NCBI RefSeq assembly: GCF_003724155.1
Contig: NZ_RJJQ01000002.1
Span: 248,001 to 312,000, forward strand
DNA from: Flexivirga caeni
GTDB lineage: Bacteria > Actinomycetota > Actinomycetes > Actinomycetales > Dermatophilaceae
Direction: 5' to 3'
Length of the DNA stretch: 64,000 nucleotides
Shown here: in pieces, positions 7,974-15,697 of the stretch
Layout of the letters: each line of letters opens with the position of its first letter
Numbering within the stretch: position 1 is the stretch's first letter
Position numbers and translations under genes: made by a program
Notes under the pieces: model-generated
What the model was told of the DNA's origin: nothing
The model's input: the letters and a program-made list of their open reading frames with translations, nothing else
Database searches by the model: none

Positions 7974-9491
7974 ATGCGACGACGAGTGAAGGCTGGCGCC
8001 GGCCGTGACGTGGCGACTTTGCTGTCTGACTTCGGGCACGAGGTCCCCCGACTGCCGCAGGAGGCTCCCGCCCCCAAGGAGCCGCGACTGTTCCGGCACG
8101 CGCCTCGAGGCGGTGCACTGCGCGCCGGCCGTGGCCACGGTCCAGTCACCGCCCCGGTGGCCTCCTGGCGGATGACCAGCGAGCAGGCGCCGGTCTTCTG
8201 GCCGTTCATCGCCGCCCCCGGACTGCCTCCGACAGGTGCCCAGATGGGCATCGACCAGCTGTCCGGCGGCAGCTTCTTCGCCGACCCATTGGGTTGGACC
8301 CTCGACGACAGCATTCCGGTCACCAACGGCAACATCTTTGAGTTTGGCAAACCCGGCCGCGGCAAGAGCGGCACCACCAAGGCGTTCTGCCTGAGAATGA
8401 TGGACTTCAACTACCGAACACTGGTTAGCGGTGACCCGAAGGACGAGTACGAGCCGCTGTGCCGTGCCCTGAACGTCGAACCCTTCGCCGTCGGTCACGG
8501 TATGCCGGCCCGGATCAACCCGATCTCATTCGGTCCGTTGGGCGAAGGATGGGCCGATCTCACACCGCAGGAGGCGCAGCGACGCGCCTCGATCGTGTTC
8601 GGCCGGTGGCTGACACTGGTCCGTGGGCTGGTCGGCTCGCAGAAGATCGGCGACAAGCACGTGCCGTTCGGACCCACCGATGAGACCGTCGTCAAGGCGG
8701 CACTGCAGATCCTCACTGGGTACAGCTCGGGACAGAGCCAGCTCGTCGAGGTCACCATCCCCGAGCTGTGGGAGCTGCTCAACAACCCCACAGCCCAACT
8801 GATCGAGGATTGCCGGTACTCCTCCGAACGGCACTTTTGGGACGAAACCCGTTTGCTGCGTGACGCATTGGGTCAACTGGTGTCCGGCGCCCTCGCGGGT
8901 CTCTTCGACGACCACACCACCATCCAGGTCGACTGGAAAGCGCCGATCCAGTCATTGAGCCTGTCCCGGCTGGAGCCCCTCGGAGACGAAGCGGTCGGTA
9001 TCGCACTCACCTGCCTGAACAGCTGGGCACGTGGGATGCGCGAAATGTCCAGTCCTGGCGACTTACGGATCGTGGTCCGCGACGAGTCGTGGAAGCAGCT
9101 GCGCCTCGGAACCGAAGCCGTGAAGTCGTTCGACGCGGACCTGCGACTGAGTCGCACCCACGGCGACATCCAGTTCGCGGTCGGTCACAAGCCGTCCGAC
9201 CTGCTGTCTGCCGGTGACGCTGGCTCGCAGGCGGTGGCGATCGCCAAGGACCTGCTGCACTTGGCCGACATCAAGATCCTGCTCGGCCAGGACGCCGGCG
9301 TCGCAGACGAATTGGAACGTCTCCTCGAGCTCGGACCGATCGCACGCAAGCTGGTCACCGGCTGGGGCATGCAGGGAAAAGGCCGCGCGGTGTGGTGCGT
9401 CGGCGAGCAGATGTACAAGGTGCAAACCGTCTTGCACCCCATCGAAAAGGACCTCACCTACACCAACGACGCGATCGCCGCGGCGGCCTGA
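7974..9491 (+). CDS. VirB4/TraC-like conjugation ATPase
   Basis: 505 residues. ATG at 7974 is preceded by AGGAG; the longer open frame upstream crosses the hairpin and is not used. A P-loop (GKPGRGKSGTT, about residues 125-135) and a Walker B-like strand followed by DE (RIVVRDESWKQL, about 364-375) are spaced as in VirB4/TraC ATPases. A further conserved-looking segment follows (FAVGHKPSDLL). VirB4-type hexamers energise pilus assembly and substrate transfer at the inner face of the membrane. The usual N-terminal half of VirB4 is absent and probably supplied by the upstream SCO6880-like protein. Confidence 0.85.
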   Translation: MRRRVKAGAGRDVATLLSDFGHEVPRLPQEAPAPKEPRLFRHAPRGGALRAGRGHGPVTAPVASWRMTSEQAPVFWPFIAAPGLPPTGAQMGIDQLSGGSFFADPLGWTLDDSIPVTNGNIFEFGKPGRGKSGTTKAFCLRMMDFNYRTLVSGDPKDEYEPLCRALNVEPFAVGHGMPARINPISFGPLGEGWADLTPQEAQRRASIVFGRWLTLVRGLVGSQKIGDKHVPFGPTDETVVKAALQILTGYSSGQSQLVEVTIPELWELLNNPTAQLIEDCRYSSERHFWDETRLLRDALGQLVSGALAGLFDDHTTIQVDWKAPIQSLSLSRLEPLGDEAVGIALTCLNSWARGMREMSSPGDLRIVVRDESWKQLRLGTEAVKSFDADLRLSRTHGDIQFAVGHKPSDLLSAGDAGSQAVAIAKDLLHLADIKILLGQDAGVADELERLLELGPIARKLVTGWGMQGKGRAVWCVGEQMYKVQTVLHPIEKDLTYTNDAIAAAA

Positions 9492-9494
9492 GCG

Positions 9495-11096
9495 ATGAAC
9501 AAGTACCTCACAGGTGCCGTACCGGTCGCGCTCATCGCGGCCGTCCCGCTGATGGCGGCACTCGTCGTGGCGCCGGTCACTTCGCCGGCCGCCGGTGAAG
9601 AGCTGGCGATCACCCAATGCGACCAGGGAGGCGCACAAGTACAACCCACCGGCGCCTGGCGCGTCCCGACCTCGCAACGGTATGTGATCACCTCCGGCTT
9701 CGGCCCGCGGCCCTCACCAGGCGGCATCGGATCCACCTACCACGAAGGCGTCGACATCGCGATGCTGCCCGACCCCGGCTCGGTACTGGCCGCGGCCGCC
9801 GGAAAGGTCAAGGTCGCCGGGCCCTATGGCGGCCTCGGGAACGCGGTGGTGCTCGACAACGGAGGCGGCATCAGCACCACCTACGGGCACATGGCCAAGC
9901 TCGACCCGGCGATGCACGTGGGGGCCACGGTGACGATCGGTCAACATCTGGGCCTGGAAGGTTCGACCGGGAACAGCACCGGCAATCATCTGCACTTCGG
10001 TGTGGCGATCAATAACAAATACATCAACCCGATCCCCTTCATGCAACAGCACAAGGCACCGCTCAACGGGCAGGCGGTCGCACCCAGCCCGCCCCGTCAC
10101 ACGGGACCGCCTGCGCCGCCGACACCTCCGGGTGGCGAAGGCGGCATAGGGTTCCCGCTACCGCTGCCGGGCAAGGACCGGCGGCAGTCACTGAACACCC
10201 CGCCGATCGTCATACCCAGTGCCATCAAAGGCTTCTACGTCAAAGCAGCGAACCGCTACAAACTGCCCTGGACCCTGCTGGCCGGCATCGGCATGGAGGA
10301 GACCGCCCACGGCATGGACCTCGGTGTCAGCAGCGCCGGCGCCCGAGGGGTGATGCAGTTCATGCCTGCGACGTGGTCGGTATACGGAGTCGACGGCGAC
10401 GGCGACGGCATCGCCGACATCAACGACAACGCCGACAGCATCATGACGGCCGCGAACTACCTGACCAAGCTCGGCGTGACCAGCGGCCCGGCGGGCGTCA
10501 AGAAGGCGATCTTCGGATACAACCACGCGGACTGGTACGTCAACGACGTCCTCTACTACGCCCATGCGTACGGCGGTGGCACCGTGCTCGGCGACCCCAC
10601 CGACTGCGGAAGCGGCGGCGACGGAAACCCCGACCTTCCGCCGATCAGCGACAAGCGGATCAAGAAGGTCCTTGGCTGGGCCAAGGATCACCTCGGCGAC
10701 GGCTACGTCATGGGAGCCAACGGCCCGAACACGTGGGATTGCTCCTCGTTCGCGATGGCGGCATACGCACAGGTGGGCATCACCATGCCACGAACAGCCA
10801 GTGCGCAACGCGACTGGCTCGCCGCCGGCAACGGGTTCAAAGTGCCGGCAGACAAGGCCAAGCCCGGCGACCTCATTTTCTTCGACAGCTACCTCGGCCC
10901 GAACAAGATCGGCCACGTCGAGATGGTCTTCAACCCGGCCGGCCACCAGGCAATCGGTGCGCGGAACCCGAAAGACGGGGTCACCTTGAGCGACTACGGA
11001 TACGACATCACTCACAAGCACCTCTTCGAAATCTGGCGCGTAGGACAGGTTTCGGATCACCCCAGCAAAACCGGCCAAACAACCACCACCAACTGA
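9495..11096 (+). CDS. Three-domain peptidoglycan hydrolase: M23 peptidase, SLT, NlpC/P60
   Basis: 533 residues beginning with a signal/anchor helix (about residues 5-32). Three enzyme domains follow. An M23 endopeptidase covers about 60-180, with zinc ligands in YHEGVD (H83, D87) and HLHFG (H165, H167). A lytic transglycosylase (SLT) covers about 235-345, with the catalytic Glu in GMEETAHG and the AGARGVMQFMPATW signature. A C-terminal NlpC/P60 cysteine peptidase has Cys in WDCSSFA (about 416) and His in IGHVEMV (about 473). All three active sites look intact. Conjugative elements of Gram-positive bacteria carry such enzymes to open the wall locally for the transfer channel. It starts 3 bases after the ATPase stop. 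Confidence 0.92.
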   Translation: MNKYLTGAVPVALIAAVPLMAALVVAPVTSPAAGEELAITQCDQGGAQVQPTGAWRVPTSQRYVITSGFGPRPSPGGIGSTYHEGVDIAMLPDPGSVLAAAAGKVKVAGPYGGLGNAVVLDNGGGISTTYGHMAKLDPAMHVGATVTIGQHLGLEGSTGNSTGNHLHFGVAINNKYINPIPFMQQHKAPLNGQAVAPSPPRHTGPPAPPTPPGGEGGIGFPLPLPGKDRRQSLNTPPIVIPSAIKGFYVKAANRYKLPWTLLAGIGMEETAHGMDLGVSSAGARGVMQFMPATWSVYGVDGDGDGIADINDNADSIMTAANYLTKLGVTSGPAGVKKAIFGYNHADWYVNDVLYYAHAYGGGTVLGDPTDCGSGGDGNPDLPPISDKRIKKVLGWAKDHLGDGYVMGANGPNTWDCSSFAMAAYAQVGITMPRTASAQRDWLAAGNGFKVPADKAKPGDLIFFDSYLGPNKIGHVEMVFNPAGHQAIGARNPKDGVTLSDYGYDITHKHLFEIWRVGQVSDHPSKTGQTTTTN

Positions 11097-11120
11097 CTGA
11101 CTGACTGACTGACTGACTGA
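11092..11120. repeat. ACTG tetranucleotide tandem repeat at the end of the hydrolase gene
   Basis: Just over seven perfect copies of ACTG span the hydrolase stop codon. Because the unit is 4 bases, TGA occurs in all three frames within every 12 bases, so translation stops here in any frame. Such short repeats change length by slippage. Here a change would affect only the last codon of the hydrolase and the distance to the next gene. Confidence 0.9.
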
Positions 11121-11178
11121 TGACGATTACGGCGAACGCTCACGCCAGCCACGCCGTGAGATCGACGAAGGAGACGAC

Positions 11179-11979
11179 GTGGCAGTGGGAAATCCACGGG
11201 TCATTCGCGGGTCTGTGATGGAGGAAACCTGGCACTACGGCCGGGTGTCGCCGCGCCTCGACACGCCGGTCATTGCGACCGATGAACTCACTGGGAAACC
11301 GCTGCGCGCCCTATGGTCAGCCCCGAGGACGATCCGGGCCGGCGACCCCGCGGGAAGCGTGCGCACCGACTGGTCAACGATGCTGCAGTGGACCGGGCAC
11401 TACCAGCCGGGTGGCTTCGGAGAAGACGACCGGTCGCGATGGTGGTGGAGATGGCGCGAACCAGCTGAACGCATGTGGCCGGTGCACGCCAGCCCCGAGG
11501 CGCGGATCGCCATCGTCCGCACTGCCGACGATGTCCGAGCATGCGTGGCTCGTTGGGGAGACACCACCGGCGCCGTGTCATACGGGCACATGGCACAAGA
11601 CGGTGTCCACGGGATCTGGGTTGAAGGTGAGGCACTCGCCGACCGCCTGGCCGGAGATGAGAAAAACCTCTGGTGGACTCAGAATCGGGAAAAGCCGAGC
11701 AACCAGACCCAATTTTCCCGTTGGGACGTCGCCAGCGTGGCATGGCTTGACCCGAGCGGTTTTACCGTTGGGCAGCCGCGGGCGGCCGCCGTCACCGCCG
11801 AGCGGACCTCACCGTATGAGCTCTTCGAGGACGTCCGCGGCCGACGCATTGTCACCGGCCGTGCTGTGGATGACGCGTTGGAATGGGATCTAGCCGAGGC
11901 ACGCGGCTGCACATTCCAACGAGAGCGCCGCACGCATGACCAGAATGCACCAAAAGCTGGGTCGACACCGCGACGGTGA
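11179..11979 (+). CDS. Hypothetical protein of the transfer operon
   Basis: 266 residues, GTG start after GAAGGAGA. No domain is recognised. The sequence is soluble, Trp-rich in the middle (a WWWRWREPAERMWP segment) and ends in an Arg-rich tail. There are no transmembrane helices and no obvious nucleotide-binding motif. Codon use matches the neighbours. It lies between the wall hydrolase and the coupling-protein genes, transcribed with them, so a role in conjugation or its regulation is likely from context only. Confidence 0.7.
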   Translation: MAVGNPRVIRGSVMEETWHYGRVSPRLDTPVIATDELTGKPLRALWSAPRTIRAGDPAGSVRTDWSTMLQWTGHYQPGGFGEDDRSRWWWRWREPAERMWPVHASPEARIAIVRTADDVRACVARWGDTTGAVSYGHMAQDGVHGIWVEGEALADRLAGDEKNLWWTQNREKPSNQTQFSRWDVASVAWLDPSGFTVGQPRAAAVTAERTSPYELFEDVRGRRIVTGRAVDDALEWDLAEARGCTFQRERRTHDQNAPKAGSTPRR

Positions 11980-12083
11980 CACTCGCCTTGCTCGGGCTGA
12001 GGACTCGACAGCCGGCTGATGACTGAGCGCCAACCCACTCTCCAGTCCCTTCAGGGGAAGAGGAGCAAAGAAGGAGACGTGGA

Positions 12084-12542
12084 ATGCAGCGAAGCAGACG
12101 GACGGACCCCTACCCGTGGACCTGGGAGCGGCCGGTTGGGGTAATGGTGGCCTACTTCCTGGGGATCTTGTACGGGTTCCACACGGGCCGGGCACTGGCG
12201 AACTGCATCGCCGGGGCGGGATGGTCCTTCACCCCGGACGCGAACCTGTTCACCAGCATCCCCGGAGTGCTGCACGGCAACGCCGCGGCCGGCATCAGCG
12301 GCTTGCATCACGCCGCCGGCCGTCTGCTGTTGTGGTCATGCATCGTGCTGGTCGAACTGCTGATGGTGGGTGGCTTGTCGTTCGCGCTCAAGATGGCGTT
12401 CGACCGCTGGGGGCCGAACCGCGTGCAAGGTATGGCGAGCCGGAATGAGGCCGAAGCTCTCCTCGGTCGCACGCGGCTGCGGAAAGTGTCCGGTGTCGTA
12501 CGGCCGGACCTGTACGGCAAGAAGGGAAGGATCCGCGGATGA
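12084..12542 (+). CDS. Membrane subunit upstream of the coupling ATPase
   Basis: 152 residues with two hydrophobic helices, about residues 17-38 (GVMVAYFLGILYGFHTG) and 74-100 (GRLLLWSCIVLVELLMVGG). A basic C-terminal tail ends in KKGRIRG. VirD4/TraG coupling proteins normally carry two N-terminal transmembrane helices. The next gene encodes a TraG-type ATPase that lacks them and begins inside this gene's stop (ATGA overlap). The simplest reading is a coupling protein split in two, with this protein as its membrane anchor. That is inference; no family signature is visible. Confidence 0.75.
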   Translation: MQRSRRTDPYPWTWERPVGVMVAYFLGILYGFHTGRALANCIAGAGWSFTPDANLFTSIPGVLHGNAAAGISGLHHAAGRLLLWSCIVLVELLMVGGLSFALKMAFDRWGPNRVQGMASRNEAEALLGRTRLRKVSGVVRPDLYGKKGRIRG

Positions 12543-14002
12543 GGAAGCTGGTCATGGACCCGCACGACGTTGGCTGGCGCCTGGGCAAGGCGGTCGAGCC
12601 AAGAGGCGGGGAGTTGTGGATCCCGTGGGACCGCACAGCCGGGGTGATCGGCCCACAGGGCAGCGGTAAGACGCTCGACCTGCTCATCCCAGCGCTGCTG
12701 GGGGCGCCCGGTGCGGCGCTGGTGACGCTGACGAAAGTCGACGACCTGCTCCTGAGCTTCAGCGACCGCCAGGCCGGCGGCAAGCCATGTTTGGTGCTCG
12801 ACCCGTTCGGGCTCGCGCCCGGCCTGCCCGAGCTGGTGGTCGACATCATCGACGGATGCGTCGACCCCATGGTTGCCGAACGTCGCGCCAAGGCGTTCAC
12901 CGCCGGGTCTGTGAAGGGGTCGATGACGCAGGGCCACGGCGACGACGCGGCACGGTTCTACGCCGCGGAGGCCGCGAAGGTGTTGCAGGCCTACTATCAC
13001 GCGGCTGCGTTGACCGGCCGGTCCCTCGAGCACGTTCTGGAGTGGGTGGCGCAGCCGTTGCGGACCAACGAGCCCACCGAGATCTTGAGGGAGCACCCGC
13101 AGGCGGCCCCGTTCTGGTACGGGCTGCTGTATGGCGCCTTGCATGGCGACGACCGGACGGCCGGAAACACCATCACCACCGTGCAGCAGACGATGTCGCT
13201 GTTCTTCCAGGCGGATATTCGCCGGCGCTGCGTGCCGAGCAAGGGACGCCCAGCCACCGATATCGCAGAGGTGGTCCGCCAGGGCGGCACCATCTACCTG
13301 CTGGGTCGCGAGGACCCGTACGCATCCGCGTCACCACTGATGACGGCCGTTGCTGAGCACGTCCTGGACACCGCCCTGGCGGCTGCCAACCGGTCCCGCT
13401 GGGGCAGGCTGTGCCCGCCGTTCCTCGCCTGCCTGGACGAACTGCCGTCGACGGCTCCGCTGCCGACACTGCGGACTCGTATGGCGAACGAGCGGGCTCT
13501 GGGCATCAGCATCATCTACGCCACTCAGACGTGGCGACAGTTGGCGGCGATCTTCGGGGAACAGGAAGCACGCGCCCTGCTGGGGCTGACGAACAATCTG
13601 ATGGTGTTCGGGGGGTCCAAGGACGCCGCATTCAACCAGGAGATTTCCGACCTGCTCGGGGTCACCCGCGTCGCCCGCACCAGCTATCAGAGCGGTCAGA
13701 TGGGCGGACGCACCGTCTCCGGTGAGGACATCCCGATTCTGCGGGGGGAGGAGATCCGGCAACTGAAGGAGCGTCGAGCGCTGGTGATCGCCGAGAACGG
13801 CAAACCGATGATCGCCAAACTGCACCGATGCATCGATGGCAAGGCCGGCGCGCAGCTGCTGGCCCGCAAGGACAAGCTGCGGCTAGTGATGGATCAGCAA
13901 CGGGAGATGGTGGTGACGCCCGAGGCGCAGGCGACGCGCGCCCTGGTGGAAGCCCGTCGACGCGGGTTGACCATCGACGATGAAGACAAACGGAGTGCGT
14001 GA
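12539..14002 (+). CDS. VirD4/TraG-type coupling protein ATPase (lacks TM segments)
   Basis: 487 residues. The P-loop GPQGSGKT is at about residues 38-45, a Walker B strand ends in ACLDEL near 296, and the conserved ATQTWRQL segment is near 328, followed by the typical TraG/TraD C-terminal core. Coupling proteins bind the relaxase-DNA complex and feed it to the secretion channel. Unlike classical members it has no N-terminal membrane helices. These seem to be encoded by the overlapping upstream gene. It is coupled by TGATG to the downstream DUF4913-like gene. Confidence 0.92.
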   Translation: MRKLVMDPHDVGWRLGKAVEPRGGELWIPWDRTAGVIGPQGSGKTLDLLIPALLGAPGAALVTLTKVDDLLLSFSDRQAGGKPCLVLDPFGLAPGLPELVVDIIDGCVDPMVAERRAKAFTAGSVKGSMTQGHGDDAARFYAAEAAKVLQAYYHAAALTGRSLEHVLEWVAQPLRTNEPTEILREHPQAAPFWYGLLYGALHGDDRTAGNTITTVQQTMSLFFQADIRRRCVPSKGRPATDIAEVVRQGGTIYLLGREDPYASASPLMTAVAEHVLDTALAAANRSRWGRLCPPFLACLDELPSTAPLPTLRTRMANERALGISIIYATQTWRQLAAIFGEQEARALLGLTNNLMVFGGSKDAAFNQEISDLLGVTRVARTSYQSGQMGGRTVSGEDIPILRGEEIRQLKERRALVIAENGKPMIAKLHRCIDGKAGAQLLARKDKLRLVMDQQREMVVTPEAQATRALVEARRRGLTIDDEDKRSA

Positions 14003-14658
14003 TGACCGGCACAGACAAGGCACGAAGTGAACCATTGCCGATGACCCGACGGTTCCCCATGGTGGGTCCGCAGCTGCAGTTGGCCTACCGGGAGCTGGCG
14101 ATCGCCGACAAGGGTGACGAAGCACAAGTCGAGGCCCTCGGCGACATCTCGGCGCTGCCCCGACCGTGGGACCCAGCGAGCTGCTTGCGCCCGGACCTGC
14201 GGGAGGAGCTGTGGGTGTGGCTGGAGGAAGTCGTCGACTGGTTGAACCACGAATACGTCTGGGACGAGCACGGATTCATCCCGCAGTGCTGGCCGCGGCA
14301 CCCGCACCTGGTGCACGAGATCGCCGTCGTGGCCGATCAGCGGCGTCGGGCGGGCATCGCCCTTACTTCCGATGCGTTGGAGGACTGGCACCGGTACTGT
14401 CTGCCGGCGTTCGTCGACCGAATGAAGATCCGGTGCAAGGACCACTGCGGGGAGGGCCACCGTCAATGGCCGGCCCGAGGCGCGTATACCCGCTACCTCA
14501 GCGACGCGGCGGGGGACGGGCGGCGCGAGACATACGCCGCCGACATCGAGCACGCGGCAACAACCGGCGCCGGCCGGCGCCGGCCTATGCCAACCATGCC
14601 GCCACCCCATCTGGCGTCGGTGAATCTCGACACGGGTGAGGTCCTCGACGACGAGTGA
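14002..14658 (+). CDS. DUF4913-like protein
   Basis: 218 residues starting with the ATG that overlaps the previous stop; a GTG one codon upstream is also possible. The central part (ELWVWLEEVVDWLNHEYVWD, then a Trp/His-rich stretch CWPRHPHLVHEI and LEDWHRYCLPAFVDRMKIRC) matches my memory of the DUF4913 pattern. Such proteins are common in actinobacterial mobile elements and have no known activity. The tail is Pro/Arg-rich. Last clearly coupled gene of the operon. Confidence 0.7.
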   Translation: MTGTDKARSEPLPMTRRFPMVGPQLQLAYRELAIADKGDEAQVEALGDISALPRPWDPASCLRPDLREELWVWLEEVVDWLNHEYVWDEHGFIPQCWPRHPHLVHEIAVVADQRRRAGIALTSDALEDWHRYCLPAFVDRMKIRCKDHCGEGHRQWPARGAYTRYLSDAAGDGRRETYAADIEHAATTGAGRRRPMPTMPPPHLASVNLDTGEVLDDE

Positions 14659-14706
14659 CCCGAGGCCACCGGCCGGTTGTCGGTGCGAACGGGGATAGTC
14701 ACTCGT

Positions 14707-14982
14707 GTGAGCCCGAGTGTCGTCACCCTGACCTATGCACCCGCGGCCGGGGTCGACGTGGAGCACCTGGTCGCGGTTGCGGCAGCGATCAGGGGCATCT
14801 TCGACAGCGGACCGCTGTATGAGGACGTGAGGATCATCGGCGATACGGTGCGGTTCACAGTGCGTTTCGCGCGATGGCCGGAATACGGCGCGGCCAATCT
14901 GGCGCGAGGGCTCGTCGGTCGAGCGTTGAGTGAGGCAGGCGTCGCCGGCCGGCTCGTCGAGGTTGCCTGCGCCGAGACCTGA
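14707..14982 (+). CDS. Small hypothetical protein
   Basis: 91 residues from the GTG at 14707, which has GGGG 8-10 bases upstream; GTG 14683 and TTG 14677 are in-frame alternatives. The sequence has an alternating strand/helix pattern (VVTLTYAPAAG, VRIIGDTVRFTVRFA) without a recognisable family. Its stop codon lies inside the hairpin shared with the convergent peptidase gene, consistent with a true gene end. Confidence 0.5.
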   Translation: MSPSVVTLTYAPAAGVDVEHLVAVAAAIRGIFDSGPLYEDVRIIGDTVRFTVRFARWPEYGAANLARGLVGRALSEAGVAGRLVEVACAET

Positions 14983-15002
14983 CGCCCCAAATTTGTCAGG
15001 TC
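14976..15002. terminator. Convergent hairpin terminator
   Basis: GACCTGAC (14976-14983) and GTCAGGTC (14995-15002) form a perfect 8-base stem with an 11-base loop containing CAAATTT. It sits exactly where the rightward operon and the leftward peptidase gene meet, so it can end transcription from both sides. Confidence 0.65.
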
Positions 15003-15652
15003 AGGACCAGCGCGACGAGTAGCCCGGCGACCAGCCACGGCCCGAACGCGACCCGGTCACGCAGTCCGCGTCGGGTTAGCACCGCCCACGCTACGCACAG
15101 GAGCGGGCCGGCCAGGAACGACCACCACACCGTGGCCAGGCCATGGAACCCGGCGACGAGGCCGACAACACCGGCGAGCTTGACATCGCCGAACCCGATC
15201 GACCCGCCGCTGACCAGGTGCAGTGCGAAATAGATTGCGAATCCGGCGAACCCGCACCCTAACGCCCGCAGGAGGACCGGTGGATCGATGGCGGCCAGAG
15301 CGACTATCGCAACCAGGGTGAACCCGGCCACCGGCAGCAGCACCCGATCGGGAAGCCTCCGAACATCGATGTCGACCGCCGCCAGCCACGGCCCCGCCGC
15401 CAACAGTGGAGTCGCCACAAGCAGGGACCGCCACTGGTTGGGCATCGCGCACCACGACACCAGGGCCGCCGCCAGTGCGCTGACCGGCGGCACCCACCGC
15501 GTACTCGAGGGCAGCGGCCGATCCGCCTCTGAGGGTCGGCGGTAGCGCAGGGAGGCCAGGTTGCGACGGGTCAGCACGCCGAGCAACACCGCGGCGATGG
15601 TGTAGGCGGTGACGGTGGCGCTGGCGAGGGGCACGAGTTCGACGCTACCCAC
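14996..15652 (-). CDS. Prepilin-type (A24) signal peptidase
   Basis: 218 residues, GTG start. About six hydrophobic helices. The two catalytic Asp of A24 peptidases are visible: one in the VDIDVRRLPD segment and one in GFGDVKLAG (GxGD motif). This is the short form without the N-terminal methylase domain. Family members cut class III signal peptides of type IV pilin-like proteins. No obvious prepilin gene is present in the window, so its substrate may be elsewhere. It lies 45 bases downstream of the relaxase gene and is probably transcribed with it. Confidence 0.85.
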   Translation of the reverse strand: MGSVELVPLASATVTAYTIAAVLLGVLTRRNLASLRYRRPSEADRPLPSSTRWVPPVSALAAALVSWCAMPNQWRSLLVATPLLAAGPWLAAVDIDVRRLPDRVLLPVAGFTLVAIVALAAIDPPVLLRALGCGFAGFAIYFALHLVSGGSIGFGDVKLAGVVGLVAGFHGLATVWWSFLAGPLLCVAWAVLTRRGLRDRVAFGPWLVAGLLVALVLT

Positions 15653-15697
15653 CGATGGGCGATCCCGTCCGGGTCATTCACAGCCCCTCGCATCAGC

